NCBI GenBank assembly: GCA_905182985.1
Contig: CAJJDN010000095.1
Location: 275,982-339,981, forward strand
Length of the DNA stretch: 64,000 nt
Origin: Paramecium sonneborni
Taxonomy: Eukaryota; Ciliophora; Oligohymenophorea; Peniculida; Parameciidae
Reading direction: 5' to 3'
The position numbers were made by a program, and so were the translations under genes. Positions 1-10,993 of this stretch are shown one piece after another (position 1 is the first letter of the stretch; each line of letters opens with the position of its first letter). The notes under the pieces are model-generated. The model was not told the origin of the DNA. It was given only the letters and a program-made list of their open reading frames with translations, and ran no database searches.

Positions 1-64
<64 letters not shown>

Positions 65-88
65 CATACTAACTAACTAACTAACTAA
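1..88. repeat. Simple repeats: (TTA)20 then (CTAA)5
   Basis: Positions 1-60 are twenty uninterrupted TTA triplets, and 69-88 are five CTAA units after a short AT spacer. This is not the C4A2/C3A3 telomere repeat known for Paramecium, so it is an ordinary microsatellite and not a chromosome end. Confidence 0.95.
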
Positions 89-1098
89 TATATATTAAAT
101 TATTTATAAAAAGTTTATATCATTATCTTTTTTAAAATTTCAATATTCTAGTTATTCTTACACATTACGATGAAAAAGAGTATTATTTATGAATCAGATT
201 TGCATAATTGATTTGTAAATCATTTATGAGATTAAATTTTCAGATGTAGAAATTTTTATTACTTTTGTTGAAGTTACTTTTTCACACTCTTGAATCATAG
301 GAAGACAATTTGCATCATCCGGAATGACCGATATTACATAGAACTTATTTTTTATAAATAGATGATAAATCTATACTATTATATTGATACAGCAATAATT
401 TTTGAAATAATTATAAGTAGGAATTATGGAAATAAAATAAATAACAAAAGCAATATATTATTATTAAACTCTTAAAAGAGCGTTTTTGTAGAAGAAATCT
501 GTTCTCTATTAAGTGTGCTTGAATATAACTTTTTTGTAAAGAAAAAATATTTAGAATTTTCAAAGGATTATTGCTCAACATTTAATCAAAACATGAATCT
601 TTATTTTTAACGATTTATGAATTATCCAACTAATTTTTTGAACGTACAAATTCTTTTAATATAAATTAAAAACTTAAGTGAAAAAATGATTTAAGTTGAG
701 CAATCTAAATTGATTTTGAATGTACTTAAAGTGAAAATCAAGAATAGAATTTTTTATTATATAAACCGTTTATAATTAATAATGAGAATATATCATCTGT
801 AATATCTACTGAGTAGTATGATAAAAAAGGTTAATAAATGCATCATTAAATATTATTCAAAAAGAGAGAAAATAATAAAAGTATCATAACTATTAAAAAA
901 TATTTAGAAAAATTTGGAATTAAAATTAAAATTTAATATACTGTTTGGATAAAATATTAGAGGATGAATATTTATAATTAGTTTAAGTTTAACAAAATCA
1001 TATTAAAAAAGCATTTAGATCGCATAATTTGTAATGATATGGATCTATTTTATATAGACTAGAAATTAAAAAAGAGAATATTTAAGAAAATTATTAAT
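89..1098. other. AT-rich stretch without a confident gene
   Basis: No conserved protein was recognised. A TGA-free frame with an ATG runs on the plus strand from 838 to 1167 (109 codons, Lys/Ile-rich). It runs into the candidate structured RNA at 1101-1210 and uses codons such as CTG and GGG that the other genes here avoid. It is either a decayed gene fragment or chance. Confidence 0.4.
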
Positions 1099-1100
1099 TC

Positions 1101-1210
1101 CAGCAGCAAATGGCAGGAAATGGGGATACTAGCAATGCTAAAAAAAAGCAAATAAACAGCTACCTGATCTGTTAGACCATCAAGAAGTGATAGGTTTTCA
1201 TTTCCTGCTG
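1101..1210 (+). ncRNA. Candidate structured RNA, multi-branched
   Basis: This is an island of higher G+C in very AT-rich DNA. The ends pair: GCAGGAAATG at 1113-1122 is the perfect complement of CATTTCCTGC at 1199-1208, and CAGCAG at 1101-1106 can alternatively pair with CTGCTG at 1205-1210. Three small hairpins lie inside: 1130-1140 (TAGC/GCTA), 1155-1173 (AACAG/CTGTT) and 1177-1194 (CCATCA/TGATAGG with a bulge). The result is a closed multi-arm junction of about 100 nt. It does not match a tRNA, U1-U6 or a C/D or H/ACA box layout I know. The strand is uncertain because the fold is nearly symmetric, and short ORFs on both strands cross it. Confidence 0.4.
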
Positions 1211-1374
1211 TAAATAAAATAATAAAAATTGTATAGACCCTTACAAGTTAATTATTTGCCTCATTTTTAATTACCATTTTTTTTTTTTTCAAGATATTAT
1301 TTTTATATTTCAAAAATTTGATAAAAGATAAGTGCATAAAACAAAATAAATCAGAAATAAAGTCTTTGACGCTT

Positions 1375-2388
1375 TCACTAATTTGCTAGTTACTCCAGCA
1401 CAAGGCTAAATTATTAATCAAAACTTATTTTTTGATTGTCTGGATTTTTCTCATTGAAACTATAAAAAGAAAATTCTTGATTATTTATAGTTAAATCTAA
1501 AGATGTTGAGAGATCAGATTCAATTTAATTATCTTGAATTTCTTTATTTTTTATTTGTTTTTTTTATTAATGAAATTATTTATGATGACATTTCTTCATA
1601 TGAAGCAAAGCCTCTAAATAAACACTTTATTCTGTATCTCTTTTGTTTATTCCACTTTTTTATATTTTTAATGCATTATTTAATTCTAATGTAATTTAAT
1701 AAAAAGATTTATTTTAATTTAAAGTGGAGTCATCTTTTTTCCATTCTATTATTAATTTAGGTTTCATTTCAAATTCACCTTTGTATGAATTAAGATACTC
1801 TAAAAATGATGATTTTGGATTATACTTCCATTATGTTGTAGTTATTTTTTCTCCTCTACTATAAATTTTAATTGATACTTATTTAATAGTTGAACAATAA
1901 TTGGGTGAAGAATATCTCTAAGAGCCTCAAGATCATTTTATTTATCATAATATTATGCAGCTATTATTGATTTTACACACTCGGATAATATTTTAGGATT
2001 ACTTCTATGAAATTTAAATTTTTTGTATACTTTAATGATCTTTAGTTTCCAACATTTAAAATTTAATTTAGATTTAATAGTTGAGCAATCTCTGAAAGGT
2101 ATTTATCATTTATTAATCTTTGTCTTAGTTAAATAATGTCACTAGGTTTTTTCAATTGACTTTATTAATTTGGAAAACTTTTTAGAATTAATCTAAATAC
2201 CCTTGAAGCAGCATATAATCATAAAAGTAGAATTCTAGCAACTACTATCCTGCTACTGAGAAATCTTCATTATTTCCATATTAAAATTGATTTCCAGTTT
2301 TCTAAAAGTATTCCATTTCATGAATTTTATTGGTTAGTGCTTTTACTAAAAGTCTTTAGTTCTTGAATTCTAAAAGTTGATTAAACAT
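1375..2388 (-). CDS. RNase III-like protein with C-terminal dsRBD, probably catalytically dead
   Basis: Three introns (23, 26 and 26 nt) give about 312 residues ending at TGA (1375-1377). The N-terminal half follows an RNase III domain: an ALTNK stretch near residue 17, the VAGQQLLEF region near 46-54 in place of the signature ERLEFLGD, and NPKILSECVKSIIAAQYYD near 114-132 in place of the second catalytic helix. In that helix the usual Asp is Glu and the usual Glu is Lys, so cleavage activity is doubtful. Residues about 171-235 resemble a double-stranded-RNA-binding domain, with an IIEW start and a KRDTEQSVYLEAL helix. Family knowledge suggests a mitochondrial ribosomal mL44-type protein or a Dicer-like relative. 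No mitochondrial targeting signal was confirmed. Confidence 0.72.
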
Positions 2389-3362
2389 TTATATTATTAT
2401 ATTAAATTAAAATAATAGTTCTCTTATTAAAAATCCTAAAGAATTACACTAATGTACAAAATTTAAGATAAATTTTCTATATGTTAATTCTTTTATATTT
2501 ATTTTGTAAGTTAAAAAGTTCGATAAAAAAAAACAGATTAAAATTTGAATTCAAACTAATCTAACAAAAATTGCTATAGGATATTTTAAAATAAGATTGT
2601 CTTTAAATTTAATTATCAACTATCTAAAATAAGAGTTTATTTTAAAAATCTAACCATTTAGGCATTATTGTTTTATTTTTATTAATTTGACTTTACTTAA
2701 ATCTTTAATTAATGATAAATTATTTTACACAGTTAAAACCATTGAATGTTTTCAATAATTTAATGATAATATAAAATTATTTAAGGCAAAATTAGAAAAT
2801 AAAAATATCGAAGAAGTTAATTACTTTCTATCTCAATATGTTCAACTTTGCAAAAGTCTTGTAACATTTTTTGATGGATGCTTATGCTCAATCCATTTAA
2901 AAAAAATTTTTTAATAATAAAAAGGGTAAAACTTAAAATCTCAAAGTTTATTAATCAATATAATTGGATTATATGGGTAATAAATACTGAAGGACATCTT
3001 GATCAAGTTAAATAAGTCTAATAAAATGTAAAGTATTGAATTAATATTTACTATAAGAAAAATGTACATAATTTAAATAATAAATTTAATCAAAAGTAAA
3101 ATAAACTTTTTCATTTAAGTTATTAAATGGAGACCAAAAACCAAATTTAAGAATTACAAATTTATTACTAAGAATGGGTTTATAGTAAAATATGGCAAGT
3201 GGAAGTTAAATCAAAAAAATTATAGAGAGTGTTATACAAGTTTTAAAATTTATGATTTTTAGATGTAAGAGAATTCAAAATTAAAATTGCTTATTTTCTA
3301 TATAAATCTAAAAAGATAGACGATGGCGATTTCAAAGTCAGTTTTGGACATAAAATATATAT
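2389..3362. other. Weak, probably decayed coding region
   Basis: A plus-strand frame is free of TGA from about 2640 to 3430 and reads like coding in patches, for example NGFIVKYGKWKLNQKNY encoded near 3170-3230. Similar GKW repeats occur in large Paramecium families of unknown function. There is no convincing start, other frames compete, and no domain could be identified. I read it as a degenerate gene or gene fragment. Confidence 0.3.
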
Positions 3363-4455
3363 ATATAATATAATATAATATAATAAAATATAAATTAAAA
3401 AAAATATGCATATTTAGATTAATTTATTGTTGAAGAAAAAGAATTAAATAAAATTGTATAAAAAGAAAAGATTTTCCCTAGTCTAAAAATAAAAGAAATC
3501 AAAATTCTCTTTTTGTTTTAATTAAAATTTTTAAACTTCTTAAAGAACTTTATAATTAATATTTGAGGTCATATAACATTTTTTACATTATAATTAAATA
3601 GTTATAGTAGTATCAATAATAATCATAATAAGAATAATGAAACGAATCAACTGATGTTAAATTATAACAATAGTAAAAAATAGTGAAAAGTTTCTGATAA
3701 ATTAATCCAAATCAATAATGAGAGGTTTAGATTTTTAAACAAAAGAGATGGAAAATTTATTAAGAATTTAATAAGATGATGAAATTGTTTATTTAGAAAT
3801 TTGTTAAGAAAATAAATAAAATATATCAAGGAATTTAGCAAAGAATTACAGTTTTAAGTTAAATTTATTATATAAAATTATACATGTTAAAAATCATTAA
3901 GTTGAGTTAGATAGCATTCAATAGAAGATCAACTTTATTTTTAGGAGGGATGACTTGCGTAAGTCTTTATTATGCAGGTTATCAAAGGTTTAAGAAAGCA
4001 TAGTTTTCTTCTCTCTATGAAAATCTAGAATTAAAATAAGTATTAGAATTTATTAATTTAAGGATTATTAATAAGAATATTTAAAGGGTCATTCTAATAT
4101 TGTAAGAGGATTTTGGAATAAGGTGATTTATTATGGAAAATTGTAATTTAGATTTCTATAATTGATCTTAACTTTTACTCCTCTTATATTATTTTTTCCT
4201 TTGGCCCTACTTTTCAAATCATGGTTGTATAAGTATTGGCTGAGATTATTAATTAAGACATTAGAGATAGTAAGTTCTTATTATATAAGGCTGGTCCATT
4301 ATGGATGAAATTGGGATAATGGGCAAGTCATAGAGGAGATGTATTTGGCTATGAAGTTACTTAAGAGTTAAGTAAATTAAGAGATTCAGCTACACCTCAT
4401 ATCTACTAATATACAAAAAAATCTTTTGAAGAAGAATTCAAATAAAAGATTGAAG
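3363..4455. repeat. First copy of a 1.09 kb duplicated segment
   Basis: Bases 3363-4455 appear identical to 4458-5550 (offset 1095), with a single N at 4456 between them. The copy stops in mid-codon context inside the ADCK gene, and the second copy carries on into the complete gene. This is what two unmerged overlapping contig ends would look like. Confidence 0.9.
3884..4455 (+). pseudogene. Truncated duplicate of the ADCK kinase gene 5' end
   Basis: This has the same ATG, the same first two introns and the same first part of the kinase as the complete copy at 4979-6780, and it ends abruptly at the N. It is most likely an assembly artefact and not a real pseudogene, because the sequence shows no divergence from the intact copy. 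Confidence 0.85.
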
Positions 4456-4457
4456 NA

Positions 4458-5550
4458 ATATAATATAATATAATATAATAAAATATAAATTAAAAAAAAT
4501 ATGCATATTTAGATTAATTTATTGTTGAAGAAAAAGAATTAAATAAAATTGTATAAAAAGAAAAGATTTTCCCTAGTCTAAAAATAAAAGAAATCAAAAT
4601 TCTCTTTTTGTTTTAATTAAAATTTTTAAACTTCTTAAAGAACTTTATAATTAATATTTGAGGTCATATAACATTTTTTACATTATAATTAAATAGTTAT
4701 AGTAGTATCAATAATAATCATAATAAGAATAATGAAACGAATCAACTGATGTTAAATTATAACAATAGTAAAAAATAGTGAAAAGTTTCTGATAAATTAA
4801 TCCAAATCAATAATGAGAGGTTTAGATTTTTAAACAAAAGAGATGGAAAATTTATTAAGAATTTAATAAGATGATGAAATTGTTTATTTAGAAATTTGTT
4901 AAGAAAATAAATAAAATATATCAAGGAATTTAGCAAAGAATTACAGTTTTAAGTTAAATTTATTATATAAAATTATACATGTTAAAAATCATTAAGTTGA
5001 GTTAGATAGCATTCAATAGAAGATCAACTTTATTTTTAGGAGGGATGACTTGCGTAAGTCTTTATTATGCAGGTTATCAAAGGTTTAAGAAAGCATAGTT
5101 TTCTTCTCTCTATGAAAATCTAGAATTAAAATAAGTATTAGAATTTATTAATTTAAGGATTATTAATAAGAATATTTAAAGGGTCATTCTAATATTGTAA
5201 GAGGATTTTGGAATAAGGTGATTTATTATGGAAAATTGTAATTTAGATTTCTATAATTGATCTTAACTTTTACTCCTCTTATATTATTTTTTCCTTTGGC
5301 CCTACTTTTCAAATCATGGTTGTATAAGTATTGGCTGAGATTATTAATTAAGACATTAGAGATAGTAAGTTCTTATTATATAAGGCTGGTCCATTATGGA
5401 TGAAATTGGGATAATGGGCAAGTCATAGAGGAGATGTATTTGGCTATGAAGTTACTTAAGAGTTAAGTAAATTAAGAGATTCAGCTACACCTCATATCTA
5501 CTAATATACAAAAAAATCTTTTGAAGAAGAATTCAAATAAAAGATTGAAG
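4458..5550. repeat. Second copy of the 1.09 kb duplicated segment
   Basis: Matches 3363-4455. Its first 520 bases are the AT-rich leader of the ADCK gene and hold no recognisable gene; the rest is the start of the intact ADCK gene. Confidence 0.9.
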
Positions 5551-6780
5551 ATGTTTTCGATAGTTTTGATAAAAATCCAATAGCATCAGGATCAATTGGT
5601 TAAGTTCATATTGCATACAAAAATGGTGTAAAATATGCAGTAAAAGTTAGACATCCTAAAATAGTGGAGAAGCTTGAGTTAGATTTAACTATTTTATATG
5701 TTATATCAAATATTTTAAGCTCGACTCAACAGATATTTAGAAGATTGGCTATGCCAGTTACTTTTCAAGAATTTAGTGTAACTTTAATGAATTAAGCAGA
5801 TCTTTCATTTGAAGCTAAGAATCTTCAAATATTTGAACAAAAATTTAAAGATTCAAAAAATGTTATCTTTCCTAAAATACTCAAATAATATATATCTAAA
5901 AGTGTAATTGTTGAAACATTTGAAGAAGGTGTATCTTTGTCTGAATTTATGAAATTGGAAAGAACTAGAGAACATAGAGTAGCAGCTAATTTAGGATTAA
6001 AAGCATTTTATAAAATGTTAATCTATGATAATTTTATACATGCAGATCTTCATTCAGGCAACATTTTAGTAAGAATTAAAGATAACAATACATCGAAATT
6101 TGATTAATTTAAAAATATGATAGAGGAGGGATTTTATGATTTAGTTGAGGATGCGGCAGAATTAATTGTACCTCTGTTTGAGAGATTCATTTTAAAGAAA
6201 TCAGTAAAGGTAATTAATATAATAAATATAATGAAAATAGGTTTCAATATTGGAGAGAGAGAAAATATTTGATGAATAGTAATTTTGGAATTTCTTAAGG
6301 TAGACAGATTACAATTAAAAAAGTTTAGATTTAGTATTTATAGATCCAGGAATGGTTACAATATTGAATTAAAATGATAGAATAAATTTTATAAAAATCA
6401 TAATGTTTGTGGCTTTAAGATAACCAAAAGAATGCGGATAATTAATGTTAAGTTTGGCATCATATAATACATAGTTGAAAGATGAAAAGAAGTAAAAGTT
6501 TTTGAAAGACATAGAGGATTTATTTGGTGAGGTTTGTAATGCACCATTAGCAAAAATGGATTTAGGTTTAATATTTAAGGGAATGCTTGAGATATTAAGA
6601 TCAAATGGTCTTGCAATAGAAGGTCATTTTGCAACACTTTTAACAAATATGATGATATTAGAGGGTATAGGAAAAGAATTGGATCCAAAGATTAATATAG
6701 TATCTAAGGCAGCATCATTTCTTCTTTAGATAAGAACAATTGATAGTACAATAAATGAATTAATGAATATATCATAATGA
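4979..6780 (+). CDS. ABC1/ADCK (UbiB) family atypical kinase
   Basis: Introns of 23, 20 and 31 nt leave about 575 residues and a TGA at 6778-6780. The N-terminus has a hydrophobic segment (LTFTPLILFFPLALLF), as in membrane-associated ADCK proteins. The family hallmarks follow in order: the KxGQ-type motif as LWMKLGQWASHRGD, the glycine-rich IASGSIGQVH followed by YAVKVRHP, the catalytic-loop motif IHADLHSGNIL and the metal-binding FIDPGMV in place of DFG. ADCK/UbiB proteins act in mitochondrial coenzyme Q synthesis; the closest match in feel is ADCK2-like. The start was chosen because the frame upstream of ATG 4979 is AT-rich and has no coding signal. Confidence 0.92.
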
Positions 6781-6807
6781 AAAAGTCGTTTTATTTAATT
6801 ATTATAA

Positions 6808-7980
6808 ATGAAAATTATATTGAGTTTATTGTTAAGCTTGTTGATAATTCGATGTGAGAAAAGTTTGGGTTCAAAAATAGAGAGTTTATTATAAACATAA
6901 TTAGGTCATACATTATTATCAACAGCATAATTAGCATTATAAACAAATACACCTTTAGATAGGTAAATTGGTTATCTACTATAGAATAATAGATACTTTG
7001 TAAGATTTAGAAGATAAATATTAAAAAGATTAGAAGGAGGAAGATTAGGAAAATAGAGAGTTTCAATAAAAATGTGATGAGGATCTGAAAAATTTGAATG
7101 ATGAGATAGATGGAATAAAAAGATAGAAAGTAAAGATTTAAGGAGGAATAGATTAATTAAAAGCAAGTATAGAGTATATTAAAGAAAAATATTGAATAGA
7201 TCAAAGAAAAAGATTTTAGATGATAAAAATGCATTGAGAAAGAACTTGAGAAAAGGAATGAATGAAGTAGATGTGATAAGAGAATATTAAGAGAAAATAT
7301 ATGAAGAGAAGAGAGGTGAAGTAAGTAAGATAATAAAGACATTGGAAGAGGTGAAATTAGTTTATGCTTCAAAATTAAGAACAAACTTTATGGAATTATA
7401 GACTGAGAAAACAAAAGTATAACCAGAAGTTTTTGGAGAAGTAACAAAACATTTAGTAAGTGTTGGTAAGTTTAAATCATTAGGGAAACCTTTTTAAAAT
7501 ATAATAGATTTTATGATTTAGATGAGTAAGAATGGAAATAATATTGGTGTATTAAGAAATATAATAGATTTAAGTGAATCTTTAATAAGATAAATAGATG
7601 AAATTTGGTAGGTAGAAAGAAAAGCTGAAGAGGAGAGAGTTAGATGGTATAGTGAATATTAAAAATTTATGGATACTGATTTTAAGATATATGATAAGGA
7701 AATAGGAGAATTAGAAGCTTAACTTTAATCATTAAGAGATAGACTATCAGAGAATTAAAGGAAAATGGATGATTTGAATTTGAGACTTGAATCAAAAGAA
7801 TATAGTAAAGATGATAGAAGAGAAGAATGTTAATAAGCAGCATATGATTATACTTAAAGAAGAACATCTAGATCAGATGATCGTAATATTGTATCTGAAG
7901 TGGTTGGATTACTAAATGTTAATATGAGAGATCTTAAAGAAACTCTAGCTTAGAAAATGGCTGCTGGAGATCGTATTTGA
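6808..7980 (+). CDS. Trichocyst matrix protein (TMP) family
   Basis: Introns of 22 and 26 nt leave about 374 residues. The start encodes a signal peptide (MKIILSLLLSLLIIRC). The rest is a highly charged, heptad-like coiled coil with Gln/Glu/Lys runs and few cysteines. The segment LDRIIDTLQDLEDKY and the C-terminal DDRNIVSEVVGLLNVNMRDL match the style of TMP precursors, which are processed and crystallise in the trichocyst core. It is 27 bp downstream of the ADCK gene and converges on the centrin gene with 37 bp between stops. Confidence 0.82.
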
Positions 7981-8017
7981 TATATTTGAAGATGGAATTT
8001 ACAATATTTATAATATA

Positions 8018-8553
8018 TCATATTAATTTCATCTTTCTCATTACCATCATGAATTCATCTTTACTTACTTTACCATCTTAATCAAGATCTGCAGCATATA
8101 TCATATCTTTTAATGTTTATTCATCACATTCTTCACCTAAATCAGCTGCTACTCTTCTTAATTTCTCTAAATCTATTGCACCCTATATATATTATTTTAT
8201 TTTTATCACTTCATTATCATCATCAAAATAATTAAATGCTTTCTCTATTTCTACTTCAACATTCTTATCTTCTAACATCTTCTTTTTCATCATTTCAACA
8301 AATTCTTAAAATTCTATTGTTCCAGATCCATCTCTATCAATTTATTCAACCATCTTTTAAACTTCTTCTTTTGAAGCATTAAATCCTAGTGCCTTTCTTT
8401 TTAAATCAATATATTTACTTTCATTGCATTTCTTAATTCTGATTCATCTATTGATCCTGATTTATCAGTATCAAATAATGTAAATGCTTATTATAACACA
8501 TCTATTTATTCTTTTGTCAATTTTGTTCTTTTAGCCTTCTTATTATTCTACAT
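8018..8553 (-). CDS. Centrin (EF-hand cytoskeletal protein)
   Basis: Introns of 26 and 27 nt give about 160 residues, the usual centrin length. A basic Asn/Lys N-terminus precedes four EF-hands. EF1 (DTDKSGSIDESE), EF2 (DRDGSGTIEFQE) and EF4 (DLDQDGKVSKDE) keep the calcium ligands. EF3 (DDDNEGAIDLEK) has lost the final acidic ligand, as is common in centrins. Centrins act at basal bodies and in the Paramecium infraciliary lattice, where the family is strongly expanded; I cannot assign a subfamily. Confidence 0.93.
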
Positions 8554-8720
8554 CTTCCTATAACTAATTATATATTATTAATTTATTAAATTATTTATTC
8601 ATTTCTTTGTCTCTAAACATTACTTAAACTAATGATCAATTTATTTTACACACTCTCTCTCTCTATAATACAACTTATTTTCATAATTTATTATTATATC
8701 ATTACCATAATATTAATTTT

Positions 8721-10836
8721 ATGTAATAAACTACATCAATTAGTCAAAGAATTGCTACTTTATTTCATAATGTATTAATGACATACATATTTTAACACAG
8801 ATTAAGGGAATTTACAAAAATGATCCTTCAGCTATTGAAATAGAAGGATAAAAAGAATTCAAAGAATATGTCGATTATTTATTAGATAAAGGTATGACAA
8901 TTAATAATTTACGATTGGCTTAATTTAAAACTAGAAACAATTTATCTTATTTAGGATTATAAAGTATATTTTATATCAATAAAATACTTAGCAATTGATA
9001 AAATTGAAAAAGATTCCATTCTTGTATCAGTTCCAAAACAATTAATGTTAACAACTAAAATTGCATACTTTTCTGAGATTCAAGAAATCTTTGATGCCTT
9101 TCCTTAATTTTTCAGTTAACATTGTGCTGGAGGATGGTAAGATAGGATTCTACTTACCTATATTTTATATCAATCATAATTAGGAAGGTATTCATTATCT
9201 TATTACATATTTATTTAGATAATCTTAATGGTATCATTTAATATCCAATTTACCAAGAGATATTGATTATTTAATCTTTTGGTCTGAAGAAGAATTTAAA
9301 CTATTGAAGGATGATAAACTTGTTTTAAAGGCTAAAACAGAATTACAAGATTTCTTAATAATTTAAAAAACTTTAACACATATCTTAGACTAATATCCTT
9401 AATATTTTAAAAAAGAAACATATTCTTTTGAAAATATCAAATGGATTTTTATTCATTTGGTTAGTAGATGTTTTGGATCTACATTAGAATAAGTTGCATT
9501 TGTTCCATTTTGTGAAATGTTTAATCATGAAAATACTGATGTTAGATACAAAGGTTAATATTTAGAAGACAATTTAAATAAACCTAAAGATGATGAATAA
9601 TAAAATTGTAATGAATCAGATGAATCAGATGGAGACAGTGATTAATATGATTCAGATGATTATTAATTTCCTAATGAAATCTTAGATTAAATCAAAAACT
9701 ATAAATAATAGATTCCAAAATATAAATAAATTGAATAAGAGTTAACTTTATATTAAAATTAAGTAGATTTTTAAGATCCTGATGCTGTTTAAAAAATGAG
9801 ACTTTTTCAAGAAAAATGTAATAATAGAATCGATCTATAAATTTAATATTTGAAAAATAAAAGATGGTTTTAAGAGAATCTAAATTTAAGAGATAATTTT
9901 ACAATTATTTTTGTATCTAAAAGTCTTGAATACATTTAAGAATTAATAAAATAATATGAAACTGATATTTTGACTTATGATTAAGTATCATCTCTTCTCT
10001 AATCAGTTTTAGATAATTCAGAACTCTATTTGTAAAATATTAAATAATACTCTCATGATAAAATTAGAGTCAAAAATTATTAACTTAAATAATTTGAAAT
10101 TCCAGAATAACCCTAAACGATTGAAAACATTGAGGAAATGTTATAAGTTAACATTCCTGATAAGTTCAAACCTTTTTAAGCCAAAGAAGATTGGAAGGAA
10201 GATTAATTTGATAATTTTGTGATCAAATGTTCAAGCAAGGATGAATTTGAAAAAGGTGCCTAAGCATACTTTTCATATGGAACAATTTCCAATAGATCCT
10301 TATTATTGAGATATGGTTTTACTCTTGAATATAATATGTATGATTATGTATATGTGAGATCATAATATATATAACACATACCTTATGCAACTGATATTGC
10401 TGATGTAAGTAATTATAAGTATTCTTTTTAGTATTTCTAATTGGCCAAGGTTATGAAATTCAAAATTAAATATACAAGGATTAATGAGGATTTATTAATG
10501 TATTTTAAAGTGTTAAATTGGTCATATGAGTAAGGAATAGAATATTTATTTGATGATTAATATGATTGTATTGTCATTGATTAAGCTTTAAATTTGATAA
10601 AATCATATCACACTGAAAATTTCAAAGAAACCCTAAAAAGTTAATAAGAAAAGCTCACAGATCCAAAGTTAAATTATCATGATTATTTTGCTTTGATTTA
10701 TCATGTTGAATAATAGAGAATAATTGAAGCTTAATTGGAGGCATTAGAAATGTTGAAATGCAAGATTGAGGAAAAAGAATTTGGTTAATAGTAATTTGAA
10801 TGGACTTCATATTTGGTTGAAAGATTTAAAATTTGA
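8721..10836 (+). CDS. SET-domain methyltransferase (SETD3/Rubisco-LSMT type) with a split SET domain
   Basis: Introns of 29 (8772-8800), 28 and 31 nt leave about 675 residues. The first 240 residues follow the SETD3/LSMT fold: a start region, RDIDYLIFWSEEEF, then EQVAFVPFCEMFNHENTDVRY with the NH motif of the cofactor site. The terminal SET elements FSYGTISNRSLLLRYGF appear only about 250 residues later. Between them lies an acidic, Gln-rich insertion (ESDESDGDSDQYDSDDYQF and onward). The C-terminal part resembles a substrate-binding helical domain. Histone and non-histone lysine or histidine targets are known for the family; the target here is unknown. Confidence 0.85.
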
Positions 10837-10993
10837 AGATTATACAAGCAAATGATTATTAATAAAATTACATTAATTAAATACTTATTGTTGGAAATTC
10901 TTAGAAAATATAATATCTGTTAGAAAAGTTAATTGATTTAAAAATATTTAAAAAAGAAAGGGATTTTAATATATTTAGTTACATATTTTAAGA

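Noticed and set aside
1..90. Chromosome end
   Set aside because: The repeats are TTA and CTAA, not the C4A2/C3A3 telomere units of Paramecium.
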